From contig CBDDBR010000011.1 in NCBI GenBank assembly GCA_965225895.1, positions 558,001 through 622,000 of the forward strand: 64,000 nt of DNA, written 5' to 3'. Shown piece after piece: positions 16,986-25,095 of this stretch. This DNA comes from Endobugula sp965225895. GTDB taxonomy: Bacteria; Pseudomonadota; Gammaproteobacteria; Pseudomonadales; Cellvibrionaceae. Below the pieces are notes generated by a model. The model was not told where the DNA came from. It saw nothing but the letters and a program-made list of their open reading frames with translations, and did not search any database. The position numbers and the translations under genes are program-made. How positions within the stretch are numbered: the stretch's first letter is position 1; every line of letters starts with the position of its first letter.

Positions 16986-17277
16986 CCATCACGCGTAATA
17001 TCACGATAAAAGTTCTCATGAGTACCCAGTGTCATTAGTTCAAGTACCAATGCTCCATCGTCAAAGCTATATCCTAGTAAGGTGGGTTGTTTGTTTATTT
17101 TGAATTTATATGCACGTAAAAAATTCAAATTGCCTTTTTTCGTTCACCTAGTGTCGATTCTTTCATTAATGCTTTTATGGCATTATCTAATTCTTTTTTC
17201 TGGTTTGCGTTCAACTTTTTTACGGCTTTTTTAAACGTGGGTGTTTGTAAAACAATTGTTACCTTAGTCAAAGTCAT
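16982..17277 (-). pseudogene. RelE/ParE-type toxin, split by a -1 frame change
   Basis: Two frames together encode one intact 98-residue toxin. Codons 1-48 (17277-17134) give MTLTKVTIVLQTPTFKKAVK to GERKK, then the zero frame meets TGA at 17125. The -1 frame from 17134 continues GNLNFLRAYKFKINKQPTL, LLGYSFDDGALVLELM and LGTHENFYRDI, the RelE/HigB-like core and C-terminal signature. The switch lies exactly at A_AAA_AAG (17140-17134), the heptamer used for programmed -1 frameshifting in E. coli dnaX. The gene overlaps the antitoxin by 14 bases. Options are programmed recoding, an inactivating base loss in the A run, or a sequencing error; I list it as a pseudogene by default. Confidence 0.75.
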
Positions 17278-17485
17278 AACTCTCCAGCTTGCCTGCCTTA
17301 CGTTCAGCGTCAGCAATAATGGCTTGTTTTACAAATTGATAGGGCAGGTCTGGGTTATCCTCCATTATTTCTCCAAATTTTTCCCAATGTTCAATTTTCT
17401 TGGGTGCCGTTCTATTATGTGCTTTGGCCATTATGGTCGCTTTTTCTGTTAGGTTTTGGTCTAGTCGTATGCGATTGGTCGCCAT
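17264..17485 (-). CDS. ParD-like antitoxin
   Basis: 73 residues: MATNRIRLDQNLTEKATIMA, AKAHNRTAPKKIEHWEKFG, then DNPDLPYQFVKQAIIADAER. This is the TA-system antitoxin ParD-like family, an N-terminal ribbon-helix-helix-like DNA-binding segment and a helical toxin-neutralising tail. ATG 17485 is chosen because AGAGG lies eight bases before it; an ATG at 17491 is too close. It overlaps the downstream toxin by 14 bases, the usual coupling of type II pairs. An 8-bp inverted repeat just upstream may be its autoregulatory operator. It may now be an orphan if the toxin is dead. Confidence 0.82.
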   Translation of the reverse strand: MATNRIRLDQNLTEKATIMAKAHNRTAPKKIEHWEKFGEIMEDNPDLPYQFVKQAIIADAERKAGKLESYDFD

Positions 17486-17515
17486 GTTCATGTCCTCTGG
17501 GGTGCATAGTATTGG

Positions 17516-17534
17516 TTGTAGCAATGTGCTACAA
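17516..17534. promoter_or_regulatory. Inverted repeat upstream of the antitoxin
   Basis: TTGTAGCA (17516-17523) and TGCTACAA (17527-17534) form a perfect 8-bp inverted repeat with a 3-base centre, 31 bases upstream of the antitoxin start. Type II antitoxins bind such palindromes at their own promoters. Autoregulation is inferred. Confidence 0.45.
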
Positions 17535-17689
17535 ATGGGGTGAATTGCATCGACTGGTAAGTGTAATAATTAGCTATATGACCGCAGGCACAATTAAGGG
17601 CTATAACTTTCTCGTGCAGCACCCCTATGTATTGGTTTACGATACTCATATCAATGCCTCACACCACTATTCATTGAAGGATGTTCCCC

Positions 17690-17875
17690 ATGGGCGATGT
17701 GTTACCGTTTAAAAAGAAAAGTTTATTCGAGAAGCATAAAGGTAGTTCTTTGTGCCGCGATGGATTTCATAAGTGGAAAATTATCACTAAGCAGCAGTTT
17801 GATGTAAAACAGGGCAGGTTGGTGACTAAGTCGGCATGTACCCGCTGTGGTAAAGAAAAGACCGAATTATTGTAA
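17690..17875 (+). CDS. Small zinc-ribbon-like protein
   Basis: 61 residues from ATG 17690, chosen because GAAGG at 17676-17680 is spaced nine bases before it. MGDVLPFKKKSLFEKHKGSS is followed by LCRDGFHKWKI and a terminal ACTRCGKEKTELL. The Cys-x3-His and CxxC pairs look like a small zinc site. Short proteins with the same FKKKSL.EKHKG...LC..G.HKW...FDVKQGRLVT pattern are widespread in Pseudomonas relatives, without known function. It lies 157 bases upstream of rapA on the same strand. Confidence 0.72.
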   Translation: MGDVLPFKKKSLFEKHKGSSLCRDGFHKWKIITKQQFDVKQGRLVTKSACTRCGKEKTELL

Positions 17876-18032
17876 TCTTTCTATATTTTTATCTATCTAT
17901 GTCTACCTCTAATAGCTGAGCCTATCTGTGGCGGTGAGGTTGTTTCTTGTACGGTGAACTCGCAATATACGGCTACAATCAGTACAATGCGCGCCTTTGA
18001 TACCCTCTGTTACTTCTGGAACTGCTGATTTA

Positions 18033-20702
18033 ATGAATACCCCTCAAATTGGTCAACGCTGGATGGTGGATACTGATTCCTCCCTTGGCCTTGGCATTAT
18101 TACCCAGTGCGATGCACGTAGTTTAATGATTGATTTCCCCGCGATTGAAGAGAGCCGTTGTTACTCTTGTGATAATGCTCCGTTAACGCGGGTGATATTT
18201 GCGGTGGGTGATACGATAGAAACCATCGATAACAAAAAGCATGTGGTGGCGCAGGTTGAGTCAGTAAATGGCTTGGCGATTTATCTGAGTGCCGATGGCG
18301 AGCCTATTCCCGAAACTCGTTTAGTGGCTACTATTGAGTTAAATCACCCTGTTAAGCGCTTGTTTGCAGGTCAGTTAGATAAGCCTAAGTGGTTTGATCT
18401 TCGAGCAGGCTTGGTGAAAGGACAGCATCATTGGTTGCGCTCCGAAGTCGTTGGCTTACAGGGTGCACGTATTACCCTAACCCCTCACCAGCTATATGTG
18501 GCAGATACGGCAACTAGCTTGGCAACAACGCGTATTTTATTGGCCGATGAAGTAGGTTTAGGTAAAACCATTGAAGCGGGTTTAATTTTACAGCGTTTGT
18601 TATTACAAGAGCGCGCACAGCGAGTATTAATATTGGTACCCGATGCACTGCGTGTACAGTGGTTTGTGGAATTGGTACGTTGTTTTAATATTCATGCGGT
18701 GATGTGGGGCGATGAGGTTGATCTAGATGATGCCCGTGTATTTATTGCTGCGCACAATGCATTGAATGACGATCAGCTATTAACTGAATCGGCATGGGAT
18801 ATGGTGATTGTTGATGAAACACATCATTTTGATTTATTAAGCGATGACCCTGCCAGTGATACGTTAAAAGTATTGGGCGCAGAAAGTCAGCATTTATTGC
18901 TATTGTCAGCAACACCCGAGCGTATGGGGTTAGAGCAGCATTTCTCACGTTTACAGTTATTAGATCCTTCGCGTTTTCATGATTTTACGGCGTTTAAACA
19001 GCAGTACGATAACTACGAAAGTTTGGCCGATGATTTGGCTCAGTTGGTTGATAGCGAAACAACGGGCGCAACGATTACACCCGAATTAAAACAAAAACTC
19101 TTGGCGAGCTTTCCGCATTTATCAGATATTGATGCAGAAGATACGGAAGAGTTAATTAGTTTATTGTTAGATTGCCACGGTACAGGGCGTGTTGTATTTC
19201 GTAATACGCGTAGTGCAATTAAAGGCTTTCCTCAGCGTCAGCTGACGCAACACCGTGTCACGTCTGATGATACGGATGCTGATTTACTGTGGTTGGCACA
19301 ATTTATTAAGCAACACGCAGATGAGAAAATCTTATTTATTACTCATGATAAAGACGATGTATTGGATATTCGTGAGTGGTTATATCGCAAAACGGGGATC
19401 GATTGCCCCATTTTTCATGAGGGCATGTCACTGGTTGAGCGTGATCGTGCCGCTGCGTATTTTGCCGATAAAGACGAAGGCGCGCCGATGTTACTATGTT
19501 CCGAAATTGGCAGTGAAGGGCGTAATTTTCAGTTCTGTAATCATTTAGTGTGCTGGGATTTACCCGAACACCCTGATGTACTAGAGCAGCGTATTGGTCG
19601 TTTAGATCGTATTGGCCAGCAACACACGATTAATATTCATGTATGTCTTACTGATAATGATGCTGAGAGTCGTTTGCATTGGTATCACGATGTACTTAAT
19701 TGTATTGAAAAAACCAACCCTGCTGCGGGCGCCATGCACGATGAATGGTATGAGCAATACTGTGAAGCCCCCGATACTATTGGCGAGCAAGTACAGCAAA
19801 AAACAGCCGCATTATTAGCGCAGCTGCAAAATGGCCGCGACCGTTTATTAGAAATGAACAGTTGTCGACAGCCACAGGCCACACAGTTATTAGAAAAAGT
19901 CACACGCTTTGAAGAGGAGCATAATCCGAAGGCGTTATTAACAGCCGCGACAGATTTGTTGAATATTCATATGGAGCCATTGGATGATACACGCTATAGC
20001 GTGATTCCATCCGATCAAATGCTTGTGCCTTTAGTGCCAGGTATTCCCGCAGATGGTTGTGAGATTACTTTTGATCGTACCACAGCCACTGTACGTGAAG
20101 ATGTGCAGTTTATGACGTGGGATCACCCACTCATGCAAGGTTTAACCGAGTTAATTAGCACCTCTGAATTAGGTGCTGCTACGGTGGCATTATTGCCGAA
20201 CAAATCGCTAAAGCCAGGCACACTCTTTTTTGAGGCTATCTTTAAACTCACGATTAAAGATACTAAAGCAAAAGCAGCGAATGCGTTTTTAACCGAGTCG
20301 TTATTGCGTGTAGTGGCAGGTAAAAATAACCCGAAAAACTTAGCCAGTATTTTGCCGCAAGAGGCATTGGCTAACGTGATTGAAAATGCAGCCAAGAATA
20401 TTCGCAAAGCCGTGGTAAAAGATTATCGAAACGATATACAAATCTTGGCGGATAGCGCACAAGAGATGGCGCAAGCAGAATTAGAGCAGGTGATTGCGCA
20501 CTCTTTAGAAGACTTGCAGCATCGCCGTCAATTTGAAATGGCACGTTTGCAACAGTTACAACAACGTAATCCGCTGATTACACAGGCAGATATAGATACA
20601 CAAGAGGCATATTTTGATCTGGTTGAGCAGGCGATAAGTGAGCACTGTAAGCTAGAGATGAGCGCCGTACGCTTTTTGGTGACCTATCAGCCCGATAAAT
20701 AG
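18033..20702 (+). CDS. rapA: RNA polymerase-associated Swi2/Snf2 ATPase RapA
   Basis: 889 residues (E. coli RapA 968). RapA recycles RNA polymerase during transcription. The start at 18033 gives MNTPQIGQRWMVDTDSSLGL, which matches the RapA N-terminus; the frame opens upstream with a TTG. Two Tudor-like N-terminal domains precede the ATPase: motif I ADEVGLGKTIEAGLIL, motif II DETHHFDLL, motif III LSATPERMGLEQHFSRL, motif V ICSEIGSEGRNFQFCNHL (here LLCSEIG) and motif VI EQRIGRLDRIGQ. The C-terminal RapA-specific domain is shorter than in E. coli. Transcribed alone. Confidence 0.96.
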   Translation: MNTPQIGQRWMVDTDSSLGLGIITQCDARSLMIDFPAIEESRCYSCDNAPLTRVIFAVGDTIETIDNKKHVVAQVESVNGLAIYLSADGEPIPETRLVATIELNHPVKRLFAGQLDKPKWFDLRAGLVKGQHHWLRSEVVGLQGARITLTPHQLYVADTATSLATTRILLADEVGLGKTIEAGLILQRLLLQERAQRVLILVPDALRVQWFVELVRCFNIHAVMWGDEVDLDDARVFIAAHNALNDDQLLTESAWDMVIVDETHHFDLLSDDPASDTLKVLGAESQHLLLLSATPERMGLEQHFSRLQLLDPSRFHDFTAFKQQYDNYESLADDLAQLVDSETTGATITPELKQKLLASFPHLSDIDAEDTEELISLLLDCHGTGRVVFRNTRSAIKGFPQRQLTQHRVTSDDTDADLLWLAQFIKQHADEKILFITHDKDDVLDIREWLYRKTGIDCPIFHEGMSLVERDRAAAYFADKDEGAPMLLCSEIGSEGRNFQFCNHLVCWDLPEHPDVLEQRIGRLDRIGQQHTINIHVCLTDNDAESRLHWYHDVLNCIEKTNPAAGAMHDEWYEQYCEAPDTIGEQVQQKTAALLAQLQNGRDRLLEMNSCRQPQATQLLEKVTRFEEEHNPKALLTAATDLLNIHMEPLDDTRYSVIPSDQMLVPLVPGIPADGCEITFDRTTATVREDVQFMTWDHPLMQGLTELISTSELGAATVALLPNKSLKPGTLFFEAIFKLTIKDTKAKAANAFLTESLLRVVAGKNNPKNLASILPQEALANVIENAAKNIRKAVVKDYRNDIQILADSAQEMAQAELEQVIAHSLEDLQHRRQFEMARLQQLQQRNPLITQADIDTQEAYFDLVEQAISEHCKLEMSAVRFLVTYQPDK

Positions 20703-20851
20703 TGTGTGGCGCGTTATGCATTATTTCTGTTCAATGCGCGATATATACGATACCCTCCATCTTAATTATCTTGAACCATAACATAAGAGCTCTGCTATTC
20801 TTTTGATAGTAGTGGTGCTCTTTATGTGTTCTACAACTTAGAGACGCCTTA

Positions 20852-21055
20852 ATGAAACGCTTGACTGTTATACCTTCGTTGCCTTCTATTTTTGCTGTAT
20901 TCATATTATCGTTAGCAGGTACGGGATGTACTGTGGTGAGTGTGGCCGATGCGGTTGTTAGTACCACGGTAGACGTTGCAGTTGGTACTGCTAAAGTAGC
21001 GGGTAAAGCAGTAGGTAAAGTAGTTGATGTGGTCACTCCCGATGGCGATGATTAA
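20852..21055 (+). CDS. Small lipoprotein of the NF038104 type
   Basis: 67 residues. A hydrophobic signal (SIFAVFILSLAGTGC) ends in a cysteine with glycine just before it, an imperfect lipobox (glycine rather than leucine at -3). The mature part is a valine/alanine-rich repeated helix (VADAVVSTTVDVAVGTAKVA, GKAVGKVVDVVTPDGDD). Small lipoproteins ending in TPDGD are a recognised group in gammaproteobacteria with no assigned role. Its stop codon directly abuts the ATG of the TraB/GumN gene, so the two are one operon. Confidence 0.72.
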   Translation: MKRLTVIPSLPSIFAVFILSLAGTGCTVVSVADAVVSTTVDVAVGTAKVAGKAVGKVVDVVTPDGDD

Positions 21056-21931
21056 ATGATGTTTTCTCGAATAGTTGTTTTTGTTGTTGGCGCAATCATT
21101 GCGCACAACCTTTATGCTAGCGATACTGTGGGGCCTGTTTGGCAGGTGAGCAACGGCAAGCAAACCCTTTTTGTGGGGGGCACTATTCATGTTTTAAGTC
21201 CATCAGATTACCCATTGCCTAAGGTGTTTGATCAGGCATATCAGCAAGCCGATGTATTGGTTTTTGAAGCCGATGTATCCACAATGCAAACCCCCGAAAT
21301 TCAACAATTAATTATTGATAAAACACAGTATAAAAACGGTGTTACCCTTAAAAGTACATTGGCACAAAAAACGTATCAACGATTACAGCAATTTTTACAG
21401 ACGCGCGGCAGTAGTGTGCAGTCGATAGAACAATTTAAGCCTGGTATGGTGACGATGATACTAACGTTAAACGAGATTCAACGTTTAGGGCAGTTAGGTC
21501 AGGGTGTGGATGATTTTTATCATCAGTTAGCGCTGCGCGATCGCAAATCAACGTTATTTTTAGAAAGTATTGAACAGCAAATAACGTTTTTGGCTACGAT
21601 GGGTGCAGGGCAAGAAGATGATTTGCTGGAATACACATTAACAGAGCTAGATAATTTAGATGTGCAGCTTGCAGAGCTAAAAGCGGCATGGCGTAAGGGT
21701 GATAATACTCGGTTGCTGCATTTAGGTTTAACCCCTTGGCAAGAAGATTTTCCGAGCTTGTATCAATCTTTATTGGTGCAACGTAATGTGGCGTGGTTAC
21801 CGCAGTTAGAAGCGATGTTGCTGACTCCAGAGGTAGAGTATGTGTTAGTGGGGGCTTTGCACTTGCCCGGTGATGACGGTGTATTATCTATGTTGCGTGA
21901 GCGTGGCTATCAGGTAAAGCAATTACATTAA
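21056..21931 (+). CDS. TraB/GumN family protein
   Basis: 291 residues with signal peptide (FSRIVVFVVGAIIAHNLYA). TraB/GumN motifs are present: LFVGGTIHVLSPSDYPLP near the mature N-terminus (the GxxH pair), FEADVS, and the C-terminal YVLVGALHLPGDDGVLSML. The fold is related to the Tiki/EreA/ChaN group of putative metal-dependent hydrolases or proteases. Periplasmic. Its ATG follows the lipoprotein stop without a gap. The substrate is unknown. Confidence 0.88.
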   Translation: MMFSRIVVFVVGAIIAHNLYASDTVGPVWQVSNGKQTLFVGGTIHVLSPSDYPLPKVFDQAYQQADVLVFEADVSTMQTPEIQQLIIDKTQYKNGVTLKSTLAQKTYQRLQQFLQTRGSSVQSIEQFKPGMVTMILTLNEIQRLGQLGQGVDDFYHQLALRDRKSTLFLESIEQQITFLATMGAGQEDDLLEYTLTELDNLDVQLAELKAAWRKGDNTRLLHLGLTPWQEDFPSLYQSLLVQRNVAWLPQLEAMLLTPEVEYVLVGALHLPGDDGVLSMLRERGYQVKQLH

Positions 21932-21949
21932 TGTGAGTACGGCATTTTT

Positions 21950-22453
21950 ATGAACACGCAAGCGCGTTTATTTGCTCGTTATTTAGATGATCTACCTCAG
22001 GGCAAGGTGGAGTGGATAGGACTTCGCCCTGCAAGAAAAGCCCCTATGCAAGTAGTGGATCAAGTACAAGCGTTGGCTGGTTTGGGCTTGCAAGGGGATC
22101 GTCGCTGCGAAGCCAGAGCAGGTTCGTCACGTCAAATCACTATTATTAGTGTTGAATATATTCAGATAATTTCTCAGTTATTAAAAAAACCATCCATTGA
22201 TCCTGCGCTATTGCGGCGTAATATTGTAGTATCGGGTATTAACTTAACGGCATTACGGCATCAGCGATTTCGTATAGGTGAAACCATCATTGAAGCTACA
22301 GCACAGTGCCACCCGTGTCGGCGTATGGATCTTGCTTTAGGTAAGCATGGCGTCGCGGCTATGTTAGGGCATGGTGGTTTGTGCGCTAAAATTATTGAAG
22401 GCGGTATGATACGTGTGGGCGATGATGTAGCGCATATAGGGCCAATTGAATAG
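21950..22453 (+). CDS. MOSC-domain protein
   Basis: 167 residues of the MOSC fold, named for molybdenum cofactor sulfurase C-termini. Seen: VEWIGLRPARKAP, GLGLQGDRRCEARAG, GSSRQITIISVEYIQ, LLRRNIVVSGINLTAL, then the family cysteine in ATAQCHPCRRMD. Stand-alone bacterial MOSC proteins such as YiiM/YcbX relatives bind molybdenum cofactor and act in reduction of N-hydroxylated compounds. It starts 18 bases after the TraB/GumN gene and is followed at 9 bases by trmO, so all four are probably co-transcribed. Confidence 0.9.
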   Translation: MNTQARLFARYLDDLPQGKVEWIGLRPARKAPMQVVDQVQALAGLGLQGDRRCEARAGSSRQITIISVEYIQIISQLLKKPSIDPALLRRNIVVSGINLTALRHQRFRIGETIIEATAQCHPCRRMDLALGKHGVAAMLGHGGLCAKIIEGGMIRVGDDVAHIGPIE

Positions 22454-22462
22454 AGTGATGGT

Positions 22463-23182
22463 ATGAGTGAGCCGTTAATGGATTTTCGTATTGAGCCTAT
22501 TGGTATTTTACGGACGTGTTTTCCAGAAAAGTTTGGTATTCCTCGACAACCATTGCTTGCGCCGAGTGCAAAAGGCCAATTGATACTGCATGCGCCGTAT
22601 AACCATCCTGACTGTGTTGCGGGTTTAGAGCAAGTGAGTCATGTATGGCTGAGTTTTGTGTTTCATCAACATACCGATAAAGGTTGGAAACCCAAGGTGC
22701 GTCCACCGCGTTTAGGCGGGAATGAAAAAATGGGGGTGTTTGCGACACGCTCGTCTTTTCGTCCAAACCATTTAGGTTTGTCGGTGGTAAAGCTAGATTC
22801 GATTACTATTGATCAGCAGCAGGTATGCTTGCATTTGTCGGGTGTGGATTTGGTTGATGGCACACCTATTGTAGATATTAAACCCTATGTCCCTTATGTT
22901 GATAGTATTCCTTCGGCGGTTAATCATTTTGCGTGTGAGCAGCCAGCGTTAATTCAGGTGATGTTTTCGTCTGAGGCGCAAACTTTTTGTGAGGCCAATC
23001 CTCAGCACGATGCCTTGTTAGCATTGATTACCGAAGTATTACAGCAAAACCCTAAGCCTGCGTATCATTCGAATGAAAATCGTGATCGAACCTATGGTAT
23101 GGCATTAGCAGGTTGTAATGTGCGTTGGTGTTATCAGTATGATAACGAGCAAGAATATATTTATGTCACAATTATTGAGTAA
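22463..23182 (+). CDS. trmO: tRNA m6t6A37 methyltransferase TrmO
   Basis: 239 residues. TrmO (formerly TsaA/YaeB) methylates N6-threonylcarbamoyladenosine at position 37 of some tRNAs using SAM. The sequence follows E. coli TrmO closely: FRIEPIGILRTCFPEKFGIP, PRQPLLAPSAKG, VSHVWLSFVFHQ, RPPRLGGNEKMGVFATRSSF, RPNHLGLSVVKLD, LVDGTPIVDIKPYVPY and a C-terminal RDRTYGMALAGCNVRW. The SAM-binding beta-barrel is complete, length is typical (235). tsaB for t6A synthesis is at the other end of the window. Confidence 0.96.
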   Translation: MSEPLMDFRIEPIGILRTCFPEKFGIPRQPLLAPSAKGQLILHAPYNHPDCVAGLEQVSHVWLSFVFHQHTDKGWKPKVRPPRLGGNEKMGVFATRSSFRPNHLGLSVVKLDSITIDQQQVCLHLSGVDLVDGTPIVDIKPYVPYVDSIPSAVNHFACEQPALIQVMFSSEAQTFCEANPQHDALLALITEVLQQNPKPAYHSNENRDRTYGMALAGCNVRWCYQYDNEQEYIYVTIIE

Positions 23183-23213
23183 GTCATTGTGATGCGCTTT
23201 TCTTTTTTTGAGT

Positions 23214-23708
23214 ATGATTATGAATGATGAAATAAATTATAAAAGTAACCCGCTACACGGTGTGAGTTTAAAAAATGTACTCACTGAATTGGTTGATCAT
23301 TATGGCTTTGAGATTCTGTTTGCATATTTAAATCTTAATTGTTTTAAAAGTAACCCTAGTATTGAGTCAAGTGTAAAATTTTTGAAAAAAACAGAGTGGG
23401 CACGAGAAAAAGTAGAATCATTTTATTTATATGAATTAAAAAGTTTACCGAGAGCATCGGATGAACAGTTTGAATTATCGCCTAGAGATCGAGTGATTCC
23501 TGATGGGCAAGTGCCCGGTGAACCCAAAGAATTAAGCCTAGACGATGCTGAACGATTACGTGAAAAACGTGCAAAAAAAGCAGCGATGCGTGGGCAGGGG
23601 CGTGCAAGGGATACAAATAATCATGATAAGCGTACGCACAATCGTTCGCGCTCATCGAGTAAGGCTAGCGATACATCAAATGAAGACCCGTGGGCTAAGT
23701 GGCGTTAA
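23214..23708 (+). CDS. VF530 family DNA-binding protein
   Basis: About 164 residues. Residues 8-72 are a VF530 domain (NPLHGVSLKNVLTELVDHYG, CFKSNPSIESSVKFLKKTEW, AREKVESFYLYELK), a small helical fold first solved from Vibrio fischeri and thought to bind DNA. The remaining C-terminus is a low-complexity basic tail (LREKRAKKAAMRGQGRAR, HNRSRSSSKA). The start is uncertain: TTG 23208, ATG 23214 or ATG 23220. A bidirectional terminator follows. Confidence 0.82.
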   Translation: MIMNDEINYKSNPLHGVSLKNVLTELVDHYGFEILFAYLNLNCFKSNPSIESSVKFLKKTEWAREKVESFYLYELKSLPRASDEQFELSPRDRVIPDGQVPGEPKELSLDDAERLREKRAKKAAMRGQGRARDTNNHDKRTHNRSRSSSKASDTSNEDPWAKWR

Positions 23709-23730
23709 TGTGGCATATATAGTAGATATA

Positions 23731-23757
23731 AAAAAGGCACCTTTCGGTGCCTTTTTT
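23731..23757. terminator. Bidirectional intrinsic terminator
   Basis: AAAAGGCACC (23732-23741), loop TTTC, GGTGCCTTTT (23746-23755), with T runs on both strands. It separates the VF530 gene from the convergent doxX operon end. Confidence 0.9.
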
Positions 23758-23772
23758 ATTGATGGGATAGAC

Positions 23773-24243
23773 TTACTTTTTAAAGAGTACTCGGTCTAGC
23801 GATAGTGCGCCGCCGCCGTTACGCATAATGTATAGTAATATTAATGTCCAAAATACGTGTACTGTCCACCATGCTTCAGGGTAAACAAAGAATTGAATGG
23901 TCATGGTCATAACCATTAATCCAAGTGCTGCAAATCGTGTCATAAAACCCAGTAAAATCATTAGTGCTAAAAAGAATTCACCAAAGGTACCTAGGTAAGC
24001 GGCAATTTCACTAGGAATTAGTGGAATACCGTATTCAAAATCAAATAGTAAAAAAGTACTATCGCTTACATTCCAAAAAGCAAAGTGCTGACCCGCAATG
24101 GTTAAACCTGAAATTTTTGTTTGTACTGAAAACCAAAAAACCTTAAAGATCACTAAGCGCATGGCAATATTAACAAACCATTCTGGAATCATAGCAATGA
24201 TTGTGTCAATGGGATGAATGATTTTTTCTATAAGGGATTGCAT
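23773..24243 (-). CDS. DoxX family membrane protein (buf operon)
   Basis: 156 residues with four membrane helices (IAMRLVIFKVFWFSVQT, EFFLALMILLGFMTRFAAL, LMVMTMTIQFFVYPEAW, HVFWTLILLYIMRNGGGAL). The DoxX signature (GRFLLALFF-like segments and a C-terminal GAGxxSLDRL, here GGGALSLDRVLF) is clear. The start at 24243 has GGAGCTC seven bases upstream. It is the last gene of the bufA-bufB-bufC-doxX set, an arrangement repeatedly seen in bufferin clusters, where DoxX may handle quinone or redox chemistry. A TTTTAG hexanucleotide repeat separates it from bufC. Confidence 0.9.
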   Translation of the reverse strand: MQSLIEKIIHPIDTIIAMIPEWFVNIAMRLVIFKVFWFSVQTKISGLTIAGQHFAFWNVSDSTFLLFDFEYGIPLIPSEIAAYLGTFGEFFLALMILLGFMTRFAALGLMVMTMTIQFFVYPEAWWTVHVFWTLILLYIMRNGGGALSLDRVLFKK

Positions 24244-24283
24244 GATGAGCTCCAATTGTATTTCTAGTACTTATTAGTCGTAC

Positions 24284-24319
24284 TTTTAGTTTTAGTTTTA
24301 GTTTTAGTTTTAGTTTTTG
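24284..24319. repeat. TTTTAG hexanucleotide repeat
   Basis: Five perfect TTTTAG copies (24284-24313) and a sixth partial TTTTTG. The repeat overlaps the stop codon of bufC (24310-24312) and lies 41 bases upstream of the doxX start, so in the minus-strand message it reads CTAAAA. Copy-number change would alter the leader of doxX and could add or remove readthrough context. Confidence 0.9.
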
Positions 24320-25095
24320 TTAAGTGTTATATCGGTTAATAATGTTGCTTGTAATATAAAGTTTAATGCTTCACCTACATTAAACGCTGTGTGTGTTGCG
24401 CTTGTTATTTCGATGGCCTTTTGTATGGTATGGCCATGAGTTAAGCAATCAATAAATTGATACGTTCCAGCATCAATATTATACATACAAACCTCATATA
24501 TTGGTCTGACTATTAAAACCTGCTGAGGTTCATTTAAATCAATATTTTCTTCGTGGGTATTGTTTTCTTGATTGGCTTGCCAAATATCAAAAATAGGGTG
24601 TGCAGATTGTACAAGTTGCAAAGAAGGATGCAGAATACATGTTGCATCAGCAAGATCTTCGGGCGAAATAGCGGCGATAATGTCGATACTTAATGGTTCG
24701 GCATCATGAGCATGGTATGCCCTATGTCTAGCCAGCTCTACTTCTGCTGTCGGCGCTAAGTATGTCATATTGGCCGTGTGTTCAAAATGGCTAAGAAATG
24801 CAGAAAAATCTTGACCAAAATTCACCATGGCAGCTTGTGTTGGCGGATTTTCGCGTAAATAATAGCTTGCTGTACCCGTAAAAAAATCATCGCCTACTAA
24901 CTTTTTTATTACAGGGTATAAACTCGCTAACGCGTTAGTCAGAGAATAAAATACATTGTTTTGATAAATAGCAAAACGTTGTTGTTTGGCGTAGGTTGAG
25001 TGATGCTGGATGCTGTCTTCAGTTGTTTTTTCTAAGTCACTTAATAGTGAATGTGTAAATGCAGCTTGCCAATGGGGTAGGTCGTTGTTATTCAT
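24310..25095 (-). CDS. bufC: DUF2063-type partner protein BufC
   Basis: 261 residues. The N-terminal domain is the DUF2063 putative DNA-binding fold (LPHWQAAFTHSLLSDLEKTT, FAIYQNNVFYSLTNALASLY, PVIKKLVGDDFFTGTASYY) with a second C-terminal segment (VLIVRPIYEVCMYNI). DUF2063 proteins accompany MNIO (DUF692) enzymes as the partner that binds the precursor peptide. Its ATG overlaps the bufB stop by four bases (ATGA), showing translational coupling. Despite its family name there is no evidence of DNA binding here. Confidence 0.88.
   Translation of the reverse strand: MNNNDLPHWQAAFTHSLLSDLEKTTEDSIQHHSTYAKQQRFAIYQNNVFYSLTNALASLYPVIKKLVGDDFFTGTASYYLRENPPTQAAMVNFGQDFSAFLSHFEHTANMTYLAPTAEVELARHRAYHAHDAEPLSIDIIAAISPEDLADATCILHPSLQLVQSAHPIFDIWQANQENNTHEENIDLNEPQQVLIVRPIYEVCMYNIDAGTYQFIDCLTHGHTIQKAIEITSATHTAFNVGEALNFILQATLLTDITLNKN

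Noticed and set aside
20785..20822. Bent hairpin after rapA as an intrinsic terminator
   Set aside because: Only a 6-bp outer stem with internal mismatches and no T run.
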